Below, in pieces: positions 7,002-14,563 of a stretch of 14,876 bases of DNA (position 1 is its first letter; every line of letters begins with the position of its first letter). The position numbers were made by a program, and so were the translations under genes. The stretch comes from CAYGBW01 sp964348185 (GTDB taxonomy: Bacteria > Desulfobacterota > BSN033 > WVXP01), in assembly GCA_964348185.1 (NCBI GenBank), contig CAYGBW010000069.1:1-14876 (forward strand). The letters are read 5' to 3'. The notes beneath the pieces are model-generated. The model was given only the letters and a program-made list of their open reading frames with translations. It did not search any database and was not told where the DNA came from.

Positions 7002-7030
7002 GACTGTTGACTTTTTTTGGTCATTGGTCA
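7001..7030 (+). promoter_or_regulatory. 30-bp palindromic operator, probably for the adjacent TetR
   Basis: The site reads TGAC-N3-TGAC, an 8-nt centre, then GTCA-N3-GTCA, with all four tetramers placed symmetrically about the same dyad (7015.5). It starts at the -10 box and ends 1 nt before the tetR ATG. This size and placement are typical of autoregulating TetR-family repressors. The symmetry is seen directly; binding by this TetR is inference. Confidence 0.7.
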
Positions 7031-7031
7031 C

Positions 7032-7628
7032 ATGAAAAATGATTATCGAGATCAGATAATCGTCGCAGCGGAAAGGCTGTTTCGCCACTTCGGCTATCGC
7101 AAAACCACGGTGGCGGACATTGCCAGGGCGGCCGGCGTCGCAAAGGGGTCGATCTACCTCCATTTTCCATCTAAAGAGGACATCTTCCTTACCATTATCT
7201 CCGCAAGGGCGACAGTCCTGGCGGCGGGTATGGAGGCGATCGCATCGCAGCCGGGCCCTTTGCAGACCCGAATCCTTGAGGCCCTGGAGTACTTTGTCGA
7301 CGAAACAGCCAAATCCCGGTTCGAGTTCTTTCCCGATCATCTGCTCAACCTCGATAACGAGGAGCTGGTGGTCAGGACACTGTCCATCCACAAGACCTCG
7401 GGGCCGAGGTTGAAGGAGATTCTGGAGAAGAGACTCGCCAACCGGACCGAACAAGATCCGATCGTGGCGGATCCGGAAGGGGTGGCCTGGCTTCTCGTTC
7501 AGAATCTCTTTAACACCATGGTGCGGTTGGGGCCAGACGTGGACTTCGATTACCGGCGCTACCTTCGAGTCCTGGTGAAGACGACGATTCCCGAACGAAC
7601 GAGGTGGGAGGAAAATGAACGAGTCTGA
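7032..7628 (+). CDS. TetR/AcrR-family transcriptional repressor of the efflux operon
   Basis: This is a TetR-family DNA-binding regulator of 198 aa, normal length. The N-terminal helix-turn-helix spans about residues 1-50, with AAERLFRHFGYRKTTVADIA followed by AGVAKGSIYLHFPSKEDIF, the classic family signature. The C-terminal helical part (about 60-198) would bind the inducer and form the dimer. It heads an operon with an adaptor and an RND pump and overlaps the adaptor gene by 14 nt, so it probably represses its own operon through the 30-bp palindrome just upstream. ATG 7032 was chosen over an in-frame TTG at 7017, which would leave a leader of under 10 nt. Neither start has a clear Shine-Dalgarno, since the operator occupies that space, so translation may be weak by design. 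Confidence 0.95.
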   Translation: MKNDYRDQIIVAAERLFRHFGYRKTTVADIARAAGVAKGSIYLHFPSKEDIFLTIISARATVLAAGMEAIASQPGPLQTRILEALEYFVDETAKSRFEFFPDHLLNLDNEELVVRTLSIHKTSGPRLKEILEKRLANRTEQDPIVADPEGVAWLLVQNLFNTMVRLGPDVDFDYRRYLRVLVKTTIPERTRWEENERV

Positions 7629-8754
7629 CGGGAATGCGAAGATCCTCAGATTTTTCTGGGGTCTCATCCCCTGGCTGGTGGTTGTCCTTGTTCTGGCCTT
7701 CATTCTGATCATGGTCGGCCGGATCATGGAGAAGAAGGCCACCCTGGCTGAGGCAAAGCAAGAGGCCATGAAAAAAGAGCTTGACCCGGTGCGGATCATC
7801 GTCCTCCCCTTAAAACCTCACCAGTTGGTAGACAAGATCGATCTGCCGGCAGAGGTCGAACCTTACGAGGACCTCTGGGTCAAGGCCGAAGTCCGCGGCC
7901 AGGTTGTCAAGGTCATGGTCGAGGAGGGTCAGCGTATCGAAAAGGGACAGGTCCTCGTCCAACTCGATGATCGCGACTACCGCGCGCGGCTCGCTCGTAT
8001 CGATGCCAACCACCGGCTGGCCAAACTCGAGTACGATCGCTTTGCTGCTCTGGTCAAGAAGAAGTTCACCTCAAAGTCACAGTTGGACGATATCGAAGCC
8101 CGCCTCAGCGACCTCAAGGCCCAACGAGACGAGGCCAAGCTGGCGTTGAGCCGCACGAGGATCACCGCTCCGATCAGCGGCCGGCTCAACGAGGTCAAGG
8201 CGATGACGGGTGAGGTTCTCGCCGTTGACGATTCCGTCGCCCAGATCCTCCAGATCGATCAGGTCAAAGTGAGCGTCGGAGTTCCCGAAAGCGACGTGGC
8301 TGCCGTCTTCGACTTGAAGGAGGCTGACGTGGTCATCGATGCCTTGGACGGTTTGAGGGTCAAAGGCAGGAAAGCCTTTCTCTCCCGCCAGCCCAAGACT
8401 CTGGCACGTCTCTACAACCTAGAGCTGATGATTTCCAACCCGACAGGCCGTATCCTCCCCGGTATGTTCGCCCGGGTGGAGCTGGTCAAGAAGGTCTTTG
8501 AACAGTCGCTGGCCGTACCCCTTTATGCCGTCATCTCTCAGAGCGACGAACATATCGTCTTTGTCGAGCGTGACGGGCGGGCCGAAAAGAGGGAGGTCGA
8601 GCTCGGCGTGTTGGTCGGCTGGCAAGTTCAGGTCACCTCTGGACTGCAAGCCGGGGAGAGAGTCATCGTCGTCGGACACCGGTTCCTCGATGATGGCCAA
8701 CCGGTCGAGGTCATCAAAACCGTCAGCGACCCCAGCGAGATCCTGTCATTATGA
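7615..8754 (+). CDS. RND efflux periplasmic adaptor (membrane fusion protein, HlyD/AcrA type)
   Basis: This adaptor links the inner-membrane RND pump to an outer-membrane channel. It has 379 aa. A single N-terminal transmembrane anchor lies at about 15-37 with no lipobox Cys, unlike AcrA. Two lipoyl half-motifs follow: AEVRGQVVKVMVEEGQRIEK near 91-110 and TRITAPISGRLNEV near 181-194. They bracket a coiled-coil hairpin (about 119-180). A beta-barrel domain (about 215-300) and the membrane-proximal domain with TSGLQAGERVIVVG near 341-354 complete the protein. ATG 7615 follows GGGAGG at short spacing and overlaps the end of tetR by 14 nt. The stop overlaps the pump start as ATGA. Production is thus probably coupled to both neighbours. 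Confidence 0.95.
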   Translation: MNESDGNAKILRFFWGLIPWLVVVLVLAFILIMVGRIMEKKATLAEAKQEAMKKELDPVRIIVLPLKPHQLVDKIDLPAEVEPYEDLWVKAEVRGQVVKVMVEEGQRIEKGQVLVQLDDRDYRARLARIDANHRLAKLEYDRFAALVKKKFTSKSQLDDIEARLSDLKAQRDEAKLALSRTRITAPISGRLNEVKAMTGEVLAVDDSVAQILQIDQVKVSVGVPESDVAAVFDLKEADVVIDALDGLRVKGRKAFLSRQPKTLARLYNLELMISNPTGRILPGMFARVELVKKVFEQSLAVPLYAVISQSDEHIVFVERDGRAEKREVELGVLVGWQVQVTSGLQAGERVIVVGHRFLDDGQPVEVIKTVSDPSEILSL

Positions 8755-11700
8755 TCCTCTCAGATCTGGCCGTTCGCAAAAGGACGAGTGTCTTTGTCCT
8801 GAGTGTCGTGATTATCGCCTTTGGCATGGTTGCCTACAACCTCATGCCCCGCGAGGCTGCACCGGACATTACGATCCCTTTCGTCTTCATCACGACGAGC
8901 TACCCCGGGGTGGCACCGGAGGATATCGAGCAGTCGATCACCATCCCGATCGAGAAGAAGCTCAAGGGGCTCGAGGCGGTCAAACAGATCAAATCCTTCA
9001 GTACTGAGGGGAACAGCTCGATCGTCATCGAATTCGTTGCTGGGACCGACATCGACGATGTCCTCCCGAAGGCCAAGGACAAGGTCGATTTGGCCAAGGC
9101 GGACCTGCCGGCTGACCTGGAAGATGATCCCGAAGTCACCGAGATCAACATCTCTGAGCTGCCCATCGTGGTCCTTTCCCTCTCTGGCACGGCGGGTCTG
9201 GTCAGGCTTAAGGAGATCGCCGAAGACCTTGAGGAGGACATCGAGTCTATCGCCGGGGTTCTCGATGTCGAAGTGACCGGCGGTCTGGAGCGGGAGATCC
9301 GGGTCGAACCGTACCCGGACAAGCTGGCGTATTACGGTCTGTCCATCACAGGACTTCAGAATGTGATCGTTCGGGAGAACCAGAATGTCTCGGGCGGGGC
9401 CATCCGCATGGGTGACGGCCGTTTTCAGCTCCGGGTGCCTGGGGAGTTCACGAAACCCGAAGAGATCTACGGCCTGGTCGTCGGCCTCCATGGGGGACGG
9501 CCCGTCTATCTCAAGGACGTCGCTCGGGTCGTGGACGGATTCAAGGACGAGGAGGGCCGTTCCCGCTTGGACGGAAGCGATGCGGTCAACATTCAGGTCA
9601 AGAAGCGGGCTGGTGAAAACATCCTGCGCATCACTGCCGAGATCGACCGGCTCATCGAGGAGAGGCTGCCCACCTGGCCCAAAGGAACGCGGGTAACTAA
9701 GCTGATGGACCAGGCCAGGGAAATCAGGATCATGGTCGCCGACCTGGAGAACAACCTCATCACCGGCTTGATCCTCGTCATTGTGGTACTCCTCTTCGCC
9801 ATGGGCGTACGCAACGCCGTACTAGTCAGCCTGGCTATCCCCTTCTCCATGCTCCTCTCGTTCATCATTCTCCAGGCCCTGGGCATAACGCTGAACATGG
9901 TCGTCCTCTACTCTCTGACGCTGGCCCTGGGCATGCTCGTAGACAACGCCATTGTTATCGTTGAGAACATCTTTCGCTACATGGAGCAGGGCGTACCCCG
10001 TCTCCAGGCCGCCGTCAGGGCGACCGGCGAGGTGGCCCAGCCGGTTATTGCATCAACCGTGACCACAGTGGCCGCCTTCTTCCCCCTTCTCTTCTGGCCG
10101 GGGATCATGGGCGATTTCATGAGCTATGTGCCCAAAACCGTCATCATCACCCTCGCCTCGTCCCTTTTCGTGGCCCTGGTCATCAACCCGGCCATGGCGG
10201 CCATCTTCTTGCGGTTGCCGGCCGGACACCGTTTCACCCAGATCAAGGCCAGCGCCGAGGAGATCGAGAAGGCTGGCGAGACGCCCATTACCATCAGGGG
10301 ACCCATACTCAGGGCCTACCGCCGCATTCTAGAAGGTGCCCTCCACAACCGGTTGGCGGTGATCGCTATGGCTTTTTTGGGCGTGCTAGCCATGGCCCTG
10401 ATCTGGGTATACCGGATCGGACTGGAAAAACCCATCGAGTTCTTCCCCAACATCGAGCCGAACAGCATCTACGTCAATTTGGACATGCCCGAAGGGGCTG
10501 ACCTGGAATTCTCTGACCGGATCGCCCGGCAGGTGGAACTGGCTTTGTGCGACGGCACGGAGCCGGACTCACTCCTGGCGAAGGGCAACCCGACAAACTG
10601 CATCCAAAGCCAGACCTCGAAGAAGACCCACGTCCTCCGCAATGGCCAGGAGTTTGTCGGACCCACCGACCAGGCCAACGTCAAGTACCTCTACTCCCGC
10701 ACTGTGGCAGTCATGGGTGGAGCCAGCATGTTTCAGGACAACGCGCCCAATCATATTGGTGTTCAATTCCACGATATGGAGGACCGGGTCGAGCCGTCCC
10801 CTAAAACGGTTGACGAGATCCGACGGCGGATCGGGGATATCCCTGGCGGGCGTATTTCCGTGGCCGTGCGGGAGGAGGGTCCACCCACGGGCGCTCCGAT
10901 CAACATCGAGATCTCGGGCGACCGCTTCGTCGTCTTGGGCCGCATCGCACAGCAAATTCGGGACGTGCTGGAGAAGATCCCCTTTGTCCAGGACATCCGC
11001 GACGACTACGTCGCTGGCTCGCCTACGGTCAGGGTGAGGGTCGACCGGCAGAGAGCCGCCCTGTTGGGTCTGTCCACCGAGGTCATCGGTTTCGCCCTCA
11101 AAGTCGCCTTCAATGGCATCAAAGTCTCCACCTTTCGTGAGGCCGACGAGGACTATGACATCACTGTCCAACTCCCCGCGTCCGACCGCCGGGTGACTGA
11201 CATCCTGCGCGAACTACTGATGCCAACTGCACAGGGTCTCGTCCCCTTGAGCACAGTCGCTCGGTTCGAGGTCACCGGGGGTCTCGGCCAGGTCAACCGC
11301 ATTAACCATCAGAGGACGGTCACCGTCAAGGCCAATGTGGCCGAACAATTCGTCCCCGGACCGGTCGTTCGGGCCGAGGCCGAAAAACTCTTGGCTAAGC
11401 TGCCCCTACCGCCAGGCTACGAGATCCACTTCACGGGTGAGTTTGAGATGCAACAAGAGGCCCAGGCCTTCCTGTCCAAGGCCCTCGGGGCGGCGCTTCT
11501 CTTGATCGTTCTCATCCTGGTCACCCAGTTCAATTCTCTATCCCAGCCGATCATCATTATGACTTCAGTGATCCTTTCTCTAGGGGGGGTCTTCCTCGGC
11601 CTCTCCGTTCTCGAGTTACCCTTTGGCATTATCATGACCGGGGTCGGGGTCATCTCCCTGGCCGGAGTGGTGGTCAACAATGCCATTGTCCTCATCGATT

Positions 11701-12077
11701 ACACCAACAAGCTCCACCAGCGCGGGATGCATATGCGGGAGGCCATCATCGCCGCCGGATGTACCCGGTTGCGGCCGGTTATCCTGACCGCTGTGACAAC
11801 GATTCTCGGCTTGTTGCCCATGGTCACTGGCGTCTCTTACAATTTCCACAAGATGGAACTCTCCTTGGTCAACGAATCGACGCAATGGTGGAGCCCCATG
11901 GCGAGCGCCGTCATCTTCGGCCTCGCCATGGCCACGGTCTTGACCCTTGTCGTTGTGCCGGTCCTCTATTCTCTGGTCTATACCACCAGTCGGTCGGCCA
12001 GCCGGGCGGCCAAATGGCTCTACCGGACCTACTGGTCCCCTTTTCACCACATGGCTGGGACAGCGCCCGATGACTGA
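8751..12077 (+). CDS. RND-family efflux pump permease (AcrB/HAE1-like)
   Basis: This is the inner-membrane proton-driven pump of a tripartite efflux system, 1108 aa against about 1030-1050 for AcrB. The usual layout is seen: TM1 near 12-30, a first periplasmic porter loop, TM2-6 (about 335-490), TM7 near 535-555, a second periplasmic loop, and TM8-12 (about 910-1080). Motifs include the LMPREAAPDI region, GMLVDNAIVIVEN in TM4 and AGVVVNNAIVLIDY in TM10. The first proton-relay Asp is kept (Asp398), but the second is Asn399 and the TM10 Lys of AcrB is Asn. That is a pattern of a separate RND branch rather than proof of inactivity. Part of the extra length lies in the second periplasmic loop around 600-665. 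It overlaps the adaptor by ATGA. Substrates are unknown, and no TolC-like gene follows. Confidence 0.96.
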   Translation: MILSDLAVRKRTSVFVLSVVIIAFGMVAYNLMPREAAPDITIPFVFITTSYPGVAPEDIEQSITIPIEKKLKGLEAVKQIKSFSTEGNSSIVIEFVAGTDIDDVLPKAKDKVDLAKADLPADLEDDPEVTEINISELPIVVLSLSGTAGLVRLKEIAEDLEEDIESIAGVLDVEVTGGLEREIRVEPYPDKLAYYGLSITGLQNVIVRENQNVSGGAIRMGDGRFQLRVPGEFTKPEEIYGLVVGLHGGRPVYLKDVARVVDGFKDEEGRSRLDGSDAVNIQVKKRAGENILRITAEIDRLIEERLPTWPKGTRVTKLMDQAREIRIMVADLENNLITGLILVIVVLLFAMGVRNAVLVSLAIPFSMLLSFIILQALGITLNMVVLYSLTLALGMLVDNAIVIVENIFRYMEQGVPRLQAAVRATGEVAQPVIASTVTTVAAFFPLLFWPGIMGDFMSYVPKTVIITLASSLFVALVINPAMAAIFLRLPAGHRFTQIKASAEEIEKAGETPITIRGPILRAYRRILEGALHNRLAVIAMAFLGVLAMALIWVYRIGLEKPIEFFPNIEPNSIYVNLDMPEGADLEFSDRIARQVELALCDGTEPDSLLAKGNPTNCIQSQTSKKTHVLRNGQEFVGPTDQANVKYLYSRTVAVMGGASMFQDNAPNHIGVQFHDMEDRVEPSPKTVDEIRRRIGDIPGGRISVAVREEGPPTGAPINIEISGDRFVVLGRIAQQIRDVLEKIPFVQDIRDDYVAGSPTVRVRVDRQRAALLGLSTEVIGFALKVAFNGIKVSTFREADEDYDITVQLPASDRRVTDILRELLMPTAQGLVPLSTVARFEVTGGLGQVNRINHQRTVTVKANVAEQFVPGPVVRAEAEKLLAKLPLPPGYEIHFTGEFEMQQEAQAFLSKALGAALLLIVLILVTQFNSLSQPIIIMTSVILSLGGVFLGLSVLELPFGIIMTGVGVISLAGVVVNNAIVLIDYTNKLHQRGMHMREAIIAAGCTRLRPVILTAVTTILGLLPMVTGVSYNFHKMELSLVNESTQWWSPMASAVIFGLAMATVLTLVVVPVLYSLVYTTSRSASRAAKWLYRTYWSPFHHMAGTAPDD

Positions 12078-12189
12078 GGTTCAGCCAGCTCTGGAGCAGA
12101 CGGGAATCCCTATCATCCAATCTTGGTTGAGGGAGATTGAGTCTTTGGAAGTTTTATAGAACGGTAAAATGCGAGGATTGCTTGGCTGG
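12078..12189. other. short convergent intergenic spacer
   Basis: The RND pump (plus) and the fecR-like gene (minus) converge here. A 6-bp stem, CAATCT/AGATTG (about 12118-12139), is the only hairpin I noticed. It is not followed by a T-tract on either strand, so no convincing terminator was found for either gene. Confidence 0.4.
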
Positions 12190-13008
12190 TTATTCCTTAC
12201 CCCCATCTTTAAGTATTCCCTGATCCCCTCCTTGACCTTTCCTTTGACCTTTTCCCTGATCTTTCTCTTGACCTTTTCCCTGATCTTTCTCTTGGCCCTT
12301 CTCTTGACCTTTCCCTCGACCGCCTTCTCCAGCAGCGCCCTTGCCCTTACTGGAGTCGCTTTTCTCGTCGCCCTTGGAGTTGGACTTCGACTTCTTCCCG
12401 CTGGGGGTTTCCAGGTCCTCAACGGGGGAATCGGCTTTCTCGTCCAGGTCATCCTCTCCAGCGACAAAACCGTCTTTGGAGGCATTTATGCTGGAATTCG
12501 GTCCCAAGAGTTGTTCTCCTCCATAAAAGTCTCTGACCAGGACCGTACCACTGATAACAGAAATAGTCGAAAGATCAGATTGCACTTTGGTTATGAACTC
12601 AGTTCCCCGGACCGAAGCCACCATATGGGGGGTCTTCACATCGAGCTTTTTCCCCTTCATGATTTTGAAACGGATAACCCCCTCCGGCACGGCGAATCGC
12701 TCAACCCTTTTCCAAAAGGACCTACCCAGATACTCCAGCTTTGAACCACCCGTAACGACAGCTTCAATGGCACCTTTCTTTTTCTGGATCACAACAGTGC
12801 CTTTTCCAACCACTTGAATTCGGTCCCCCCGATGAAGTGCCTGGCCGATGATAGCCGGAACTCCCCTCTTTTCCGCTACGCTATAGATCTCTGCCTTGCC
12901 AACAATTCTCAATACCCTCGGCCCCTGAGCAAAAGCCTCTGGAGAAAGCAGACATAAAAGGACAACGGCGCAAAAAAACGCTCCAAGTCCATTGATTATG
13001 CCTTTCAT
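12190..13008 (-). CDS. exported FecR-domain protein with repetitive hydrophilic tail
   Basis: The protein has 272 aa. A signal peptide covers about 1-27, with LLCLLSPEAFA before the likely cleavage site. A FecR domain follows at about 57-160, with GDRIQVVGKGTVVIQ, the VKTPHMVASVRGTEF motif and TISVISGTVLV. Residues from about 180 on are low-complexity and charged, ending in G/K/Q/E/D repeats of the type GKGQEKDQ (about 231-262). In TonB systems FecR relays signals to a sigma factor, but this protein lacks a cytoplasmic N-terminus and no sigma factor or TonB receptor is nearby. It therefore looks like one of the stand-alone periplasmic or surface FecR proteins of unknown job. ATG 13008 has AAGGAGG 7 nt upstream, a strong site. 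A disordered, glycan- or ion-binding tail is only a guess. Confidence 0.9.
   Translation of the reverse strand: MKGIINGLGAFFCAVVLLCLLSPEAFAQGPRVLRIVGKAEIYSVAEKRGVPAIIGQALHRGDRIQVVGKGTVVIQKKKGAIEAVVTGGSKLEYLGRSFWKRVERFAVPEGVIRFKIMKGKKLDVKTPHMVASVRGTEFITKVQSDLSTISVISGTVLVRDFYGGEQLLGPNSSINASKDGFVAGEDDLDEKADSPVEDLETPSGKKSKSNSKGDEKSDSSKGKGAAGEGGRGKGQEKGQEKDQGKGQEKDQGKGQRKGQGGDQGILKDGGKE
12232..12317. repeat. in-gene tandem repeat with 12/24-bp period encoding the FecR-protein tail
   Basis: Two identical 24-bp units (12244-12267 and 12268-12291) stand next to shorter 12-bp related units on both sides. On the minus strand each 24-bp unit encodes GKGQEKDQ. The period is a multiple of three, so gain or loss of units would change tail length without breaking the frame. 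Identical adjacent copies suggest recent expansion. Confidence 0.85.
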
Positions 13009-13181
13009 TTCTGCGCCTCCTTCTAAAGGTTCTCTGAATTAGCCATGGCTCCCCCCAGGGCAAAGATTAGGACTCATGAATCCCTTTGAGCGTCCAGCCC
13101 GGTCGATGGTTCAGCAGCATGAGCCTTTGCAAGAATCAAACCAGATTAGTCAGCCTGAACAGTTTAAATAGTTTCAATTAG

Positions 13182-13421
13182 TTAGCTGAAAAACAAGGCG
13201 TGCCAGTCTGAAATATCTCTAAAAAGTTTTCCAAATTCTGGAACTTTTTGCAAAGAGATTTCCAGTTTATGAAGGGCACGACTCCAAACAGTTCGGAAAA
13301 CCATCAAAGGGCCTGACAGATCGAGTCTGCTGGACCGTGTTCGGAGAGAACTTCTCCGACGGATGGTTAGGACGAAACTAGGGATTGCGATAGGCTTGAG
13401 TTGTGCATCTTGTGGTTCCAT
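13182..13421 (-). CDS. doubtful 79-codon ORF in the leader upstream of the FecR-domain gene
   Basis: From ATG 13421 this frame encodes 79 aa, MEPQDAQLKPIAIPSFVLTI at the start, with no recognised family. In favour: it begins about 30 nt after the predicted start of a consensus promoter and has AGGAA upstream. Against: the sequence contains two inverted repeats that could instead be RNA structure, and the composition is Arg/Ser-rich and unremarkable. It could be a small protein, or the region could be a structured untranslated leader of the FecR-domain gene. Confidence 0.25.
   Translation of the reverse strand: MEPQDAQLKPIAIPSFVLTIRRRSSLRTRSSRLDLSGPLMVFRTVWSRALHKLEISLQKVPEFGKLFRDISDWHALFFS
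13208..13265 (-). promoter_or_regulatory. long imperfect hairpin in the FecR-gene leader
   Basis: CTGAAATATCTCT-AAAAAGTTTTCC on the left can pair with GGAACTTTTT and AGAGATTTCCAG on the right, around a short loop (AAATTCT) and with small bulges. A second smaller stem, TCGGAGA/TCTCCGA with a 5-nt loop, lies at 13341-13359. Both would form in the RNA made from the promoter at 13459-13487. The pairing was worked out by eye only. Confidence 0.4.
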
Positions 13422-13458
13422 GGAATGTTCCTGAGTCAAGGATCGGCTGTCTAAAAAG

Positions 13459-13487
13459 ATTCTAAGGTATGAACATGAAAGTGTCAA
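13459..13487 (-). promoter_or_regulatory. near-perfect sigma70-type promoter upstream of the FecR-domain gene
   Basis: On the minus strand, TTGACA (13487-13482), a 17-nt spacer and TAGAAT (13464-13459) match the consensus at 11 of 12 positions. Transcription should begin near 13452 and run towards the FecR-domain gene, leaving a leader of about 440 nt. The GNAT gene upstream appears to end in its own terminator at 13535-13555, so this promoter would start a separate unit. Confidence 0.7.
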
Positions 13488-13534
13488 TGAGACTCGTCTA
13501 GCTAGACCGGGAACGGCCTCCCATTGTCTGAAGC

Positions 13535-13555
13535 AAAAAAAACAGATGTTGCATC
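13535..13555 (-). terminator. weak intrinsic terminator after the GNAT gene
   Basis: In the minus-strand transcript a short perfect stem, GATG-CAA-CATC (13555-13545), is followed by TG and a run of eight T (13542-13535). It lies about 8 nt after the GNAT stop codon. The stem is only 4 bp, so efficiency is uncertain, but the T-run and position fit a terminator. Confidence 0.5.
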
Positions 13556-13562
13556 ATCCGGG

Positions 13563-14336
13563 TTACCTATGGCTCAAGGCTTGAGATATCGCCTCTCGGA
13601 TACCTTCCCTCGGGGCTTCATAACCCCATCCGATTTCCCTACCGTTGATAAAGATGCCACGCGGCTTCTCGTAACTGGAAAGAATCGCCTGATCATCCCC
13701 ACAGTATTCATTCAGCACAACGGGTTTACCTAACTCTCCAACAACCTCCCGAACGCGCTGCGCTTCTATGTCGCTGGTCTGACAGAATCTGTTCCAGAAA
13801 AGATCGACCACAACCTTACCGGGTATCGGCTCGAACTGGTACTTTGACTCCAGAAACCTCGGGACTTCGACTGAAAGGTCAAAGACTTTCCAGAGGAGGG
13901 CCGTTTCTCCCCGATGTTTCACAACTGAGAAGCCACATCTTTCGAAGAAGGAGGCTGGCATAAACCAGAAGTCATGGGTGTACCCCATCGTGACGATTCC
14001 CTTCTGACCCTGACGGTATGCCTCCCTTTCTGCCTCGACAATCAGGCTTCGCCCCACCTCTTTGCCTCTGGCTTCGTTCAAAACGACCAGACAAGGAACG
14101 ACCAAGAGATCCCGCCCGATAGGTCCCCACGGACAGACTTCGATAGGGATCACGTGCAGGAACCCGACCTGCTTTCCACCAAGAACTGCGACTTTCACCC
14201 GGAGTCCGGTTTTCTCCATATCTCGAAGCCAAGGGACGCGTCTCTGGGCGCATGCATCGATCTCCGCCGACTCGCCCATGTGGGTGCACGTTCCGACAAA
14301 GTATTCGTCAGTTGTAGCCATGTCACGAATTTCCAT
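13563..14336 (-). CDS. GNAT acetyltransferase fused to a thioredoxin-like (YoaP-like) domain
   Basis: This cytoplasmic protein of 257 aa joins two domains (numbering below counts one residue upstream, from TTG 14339). The N-terminal GNAT fold (about 3-155) carries acetyl-CoA-binding motif A, PCLVVLNEARGKEVGRSLI (82-100). The usual R/Q-x-x-G-x-G loop reads RGKEVG, with Glu for the first Gly. FFERCGFSVV near 131-140 is the typical late GNAT strand. The C-terminal part (about 172-255) looks thioredoxin-like: KVVVDLFWNRFC with a single Cys186, then KPRGIFINGREIGWG and an end helix. The order matches the GNAT plus YoaP-like arrangement known from Bacillus YoaP (from memory). Substrate and role are unknown. 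ATG 14336, with GGGGA upstream, was preferred to the adjacent TTG. It stands alone, downstream of a leader RNA with its own terminator. Confidence 0.82.
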   Translation of the reverse strand: MEIRDMATTDEYFVGTCTHMGESAEIDACAQRRVPWLRDMEKTGLRVKVAVLGGKQVGFLHVIPIEVCPWGPIGRDLLVVPCLVVLNEARGKEVGRSLIVEAEREAYRQGQKGIVTMGYTHDFWFMPASFFERCGFSVVKHRGETALLWKVFDLSVEVPRFLESKYQFEPIPGKVVVDLFWNRFCQTSDIEAQRVREVVGELGKPVVLNEYCGDDQAILSSYEKPRGIFINGREIGWGYEAPREGIREAISQALSHR

Positions 14337-14457
14337 CAAGTGTCCCCGGATTCTCGCAGAGTATTCATAGGAACTCTTGCTGTCTTCTACACTTTTGGAT
14401 CCCCGTCCTTCACACGAGACCGCAACAATGAAACTTCATTCAGTCGTTTGGAGGACT

Positions 14458-14557
14458 TTTGAAAACAAAAGCCCGTCCCTTCCTTTCAGAAGAACGGGCT
14501 CCCCGCCAAACCAATTTCCGCTGCACTTCGTTTCTCGCTCAGGCCCGCAAGGGTCTC
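14458..14557 (-). ncRNA. candidate leader RNA / attenuator (about 100 nt) upstream of the GNAT gene
   Basis: This is the predicted transcript from the promoter at 14564-14591 to the terminator at 14462-14500. A 5' stem with CCC-TTGC-GGG (about 14553-14544) is possible. Its CGGGC could instead pair with GCCCG in the terminator's first arm, giving an alternative, terminator-breaking fold. I compared it by memory with common riboswitch consensus motifs (TPP, SAM-I, guanidine/ykkC, fluoride, ZTP, SAH) and saw no match. It could be an attenuator for the GNAT gene or a free small RNA. Confidence 0.4.
14462..14500 (-). terminator. strong intrinsic terminator in the leader upstream of the GNAT gene
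   Basis: In the minus-strand RNA, AGCCCGT (14500-14494) pairs with ACGGGCT (14476-14470). An inner CTTC/GAAG stem extends it around a 6-nt loop, and TTTTGTTTTC follows. It lies about 125 nt before the GNAT start and about 60-100 nt after a promoter, so it would end a roughly 100-nt RNA unless read-through is allowed. Confidence 0.8.
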
Positions 14558-14563
14558 GAAACC

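Noticed and set aside
6879..7799. 306-codon minus-strand ORF opposite tetR and the adaptor
   Set aside because: It lies antisense to two clear genes, has no family motif and no ribosome-binding site, and reflects the codon pattern of the real strand.
8760..9491. 243-codon minus-strand ORF opposite the RND pump
   Set aside because: Shadow of the pump's coding frame, with no recognisable domain or start signal.
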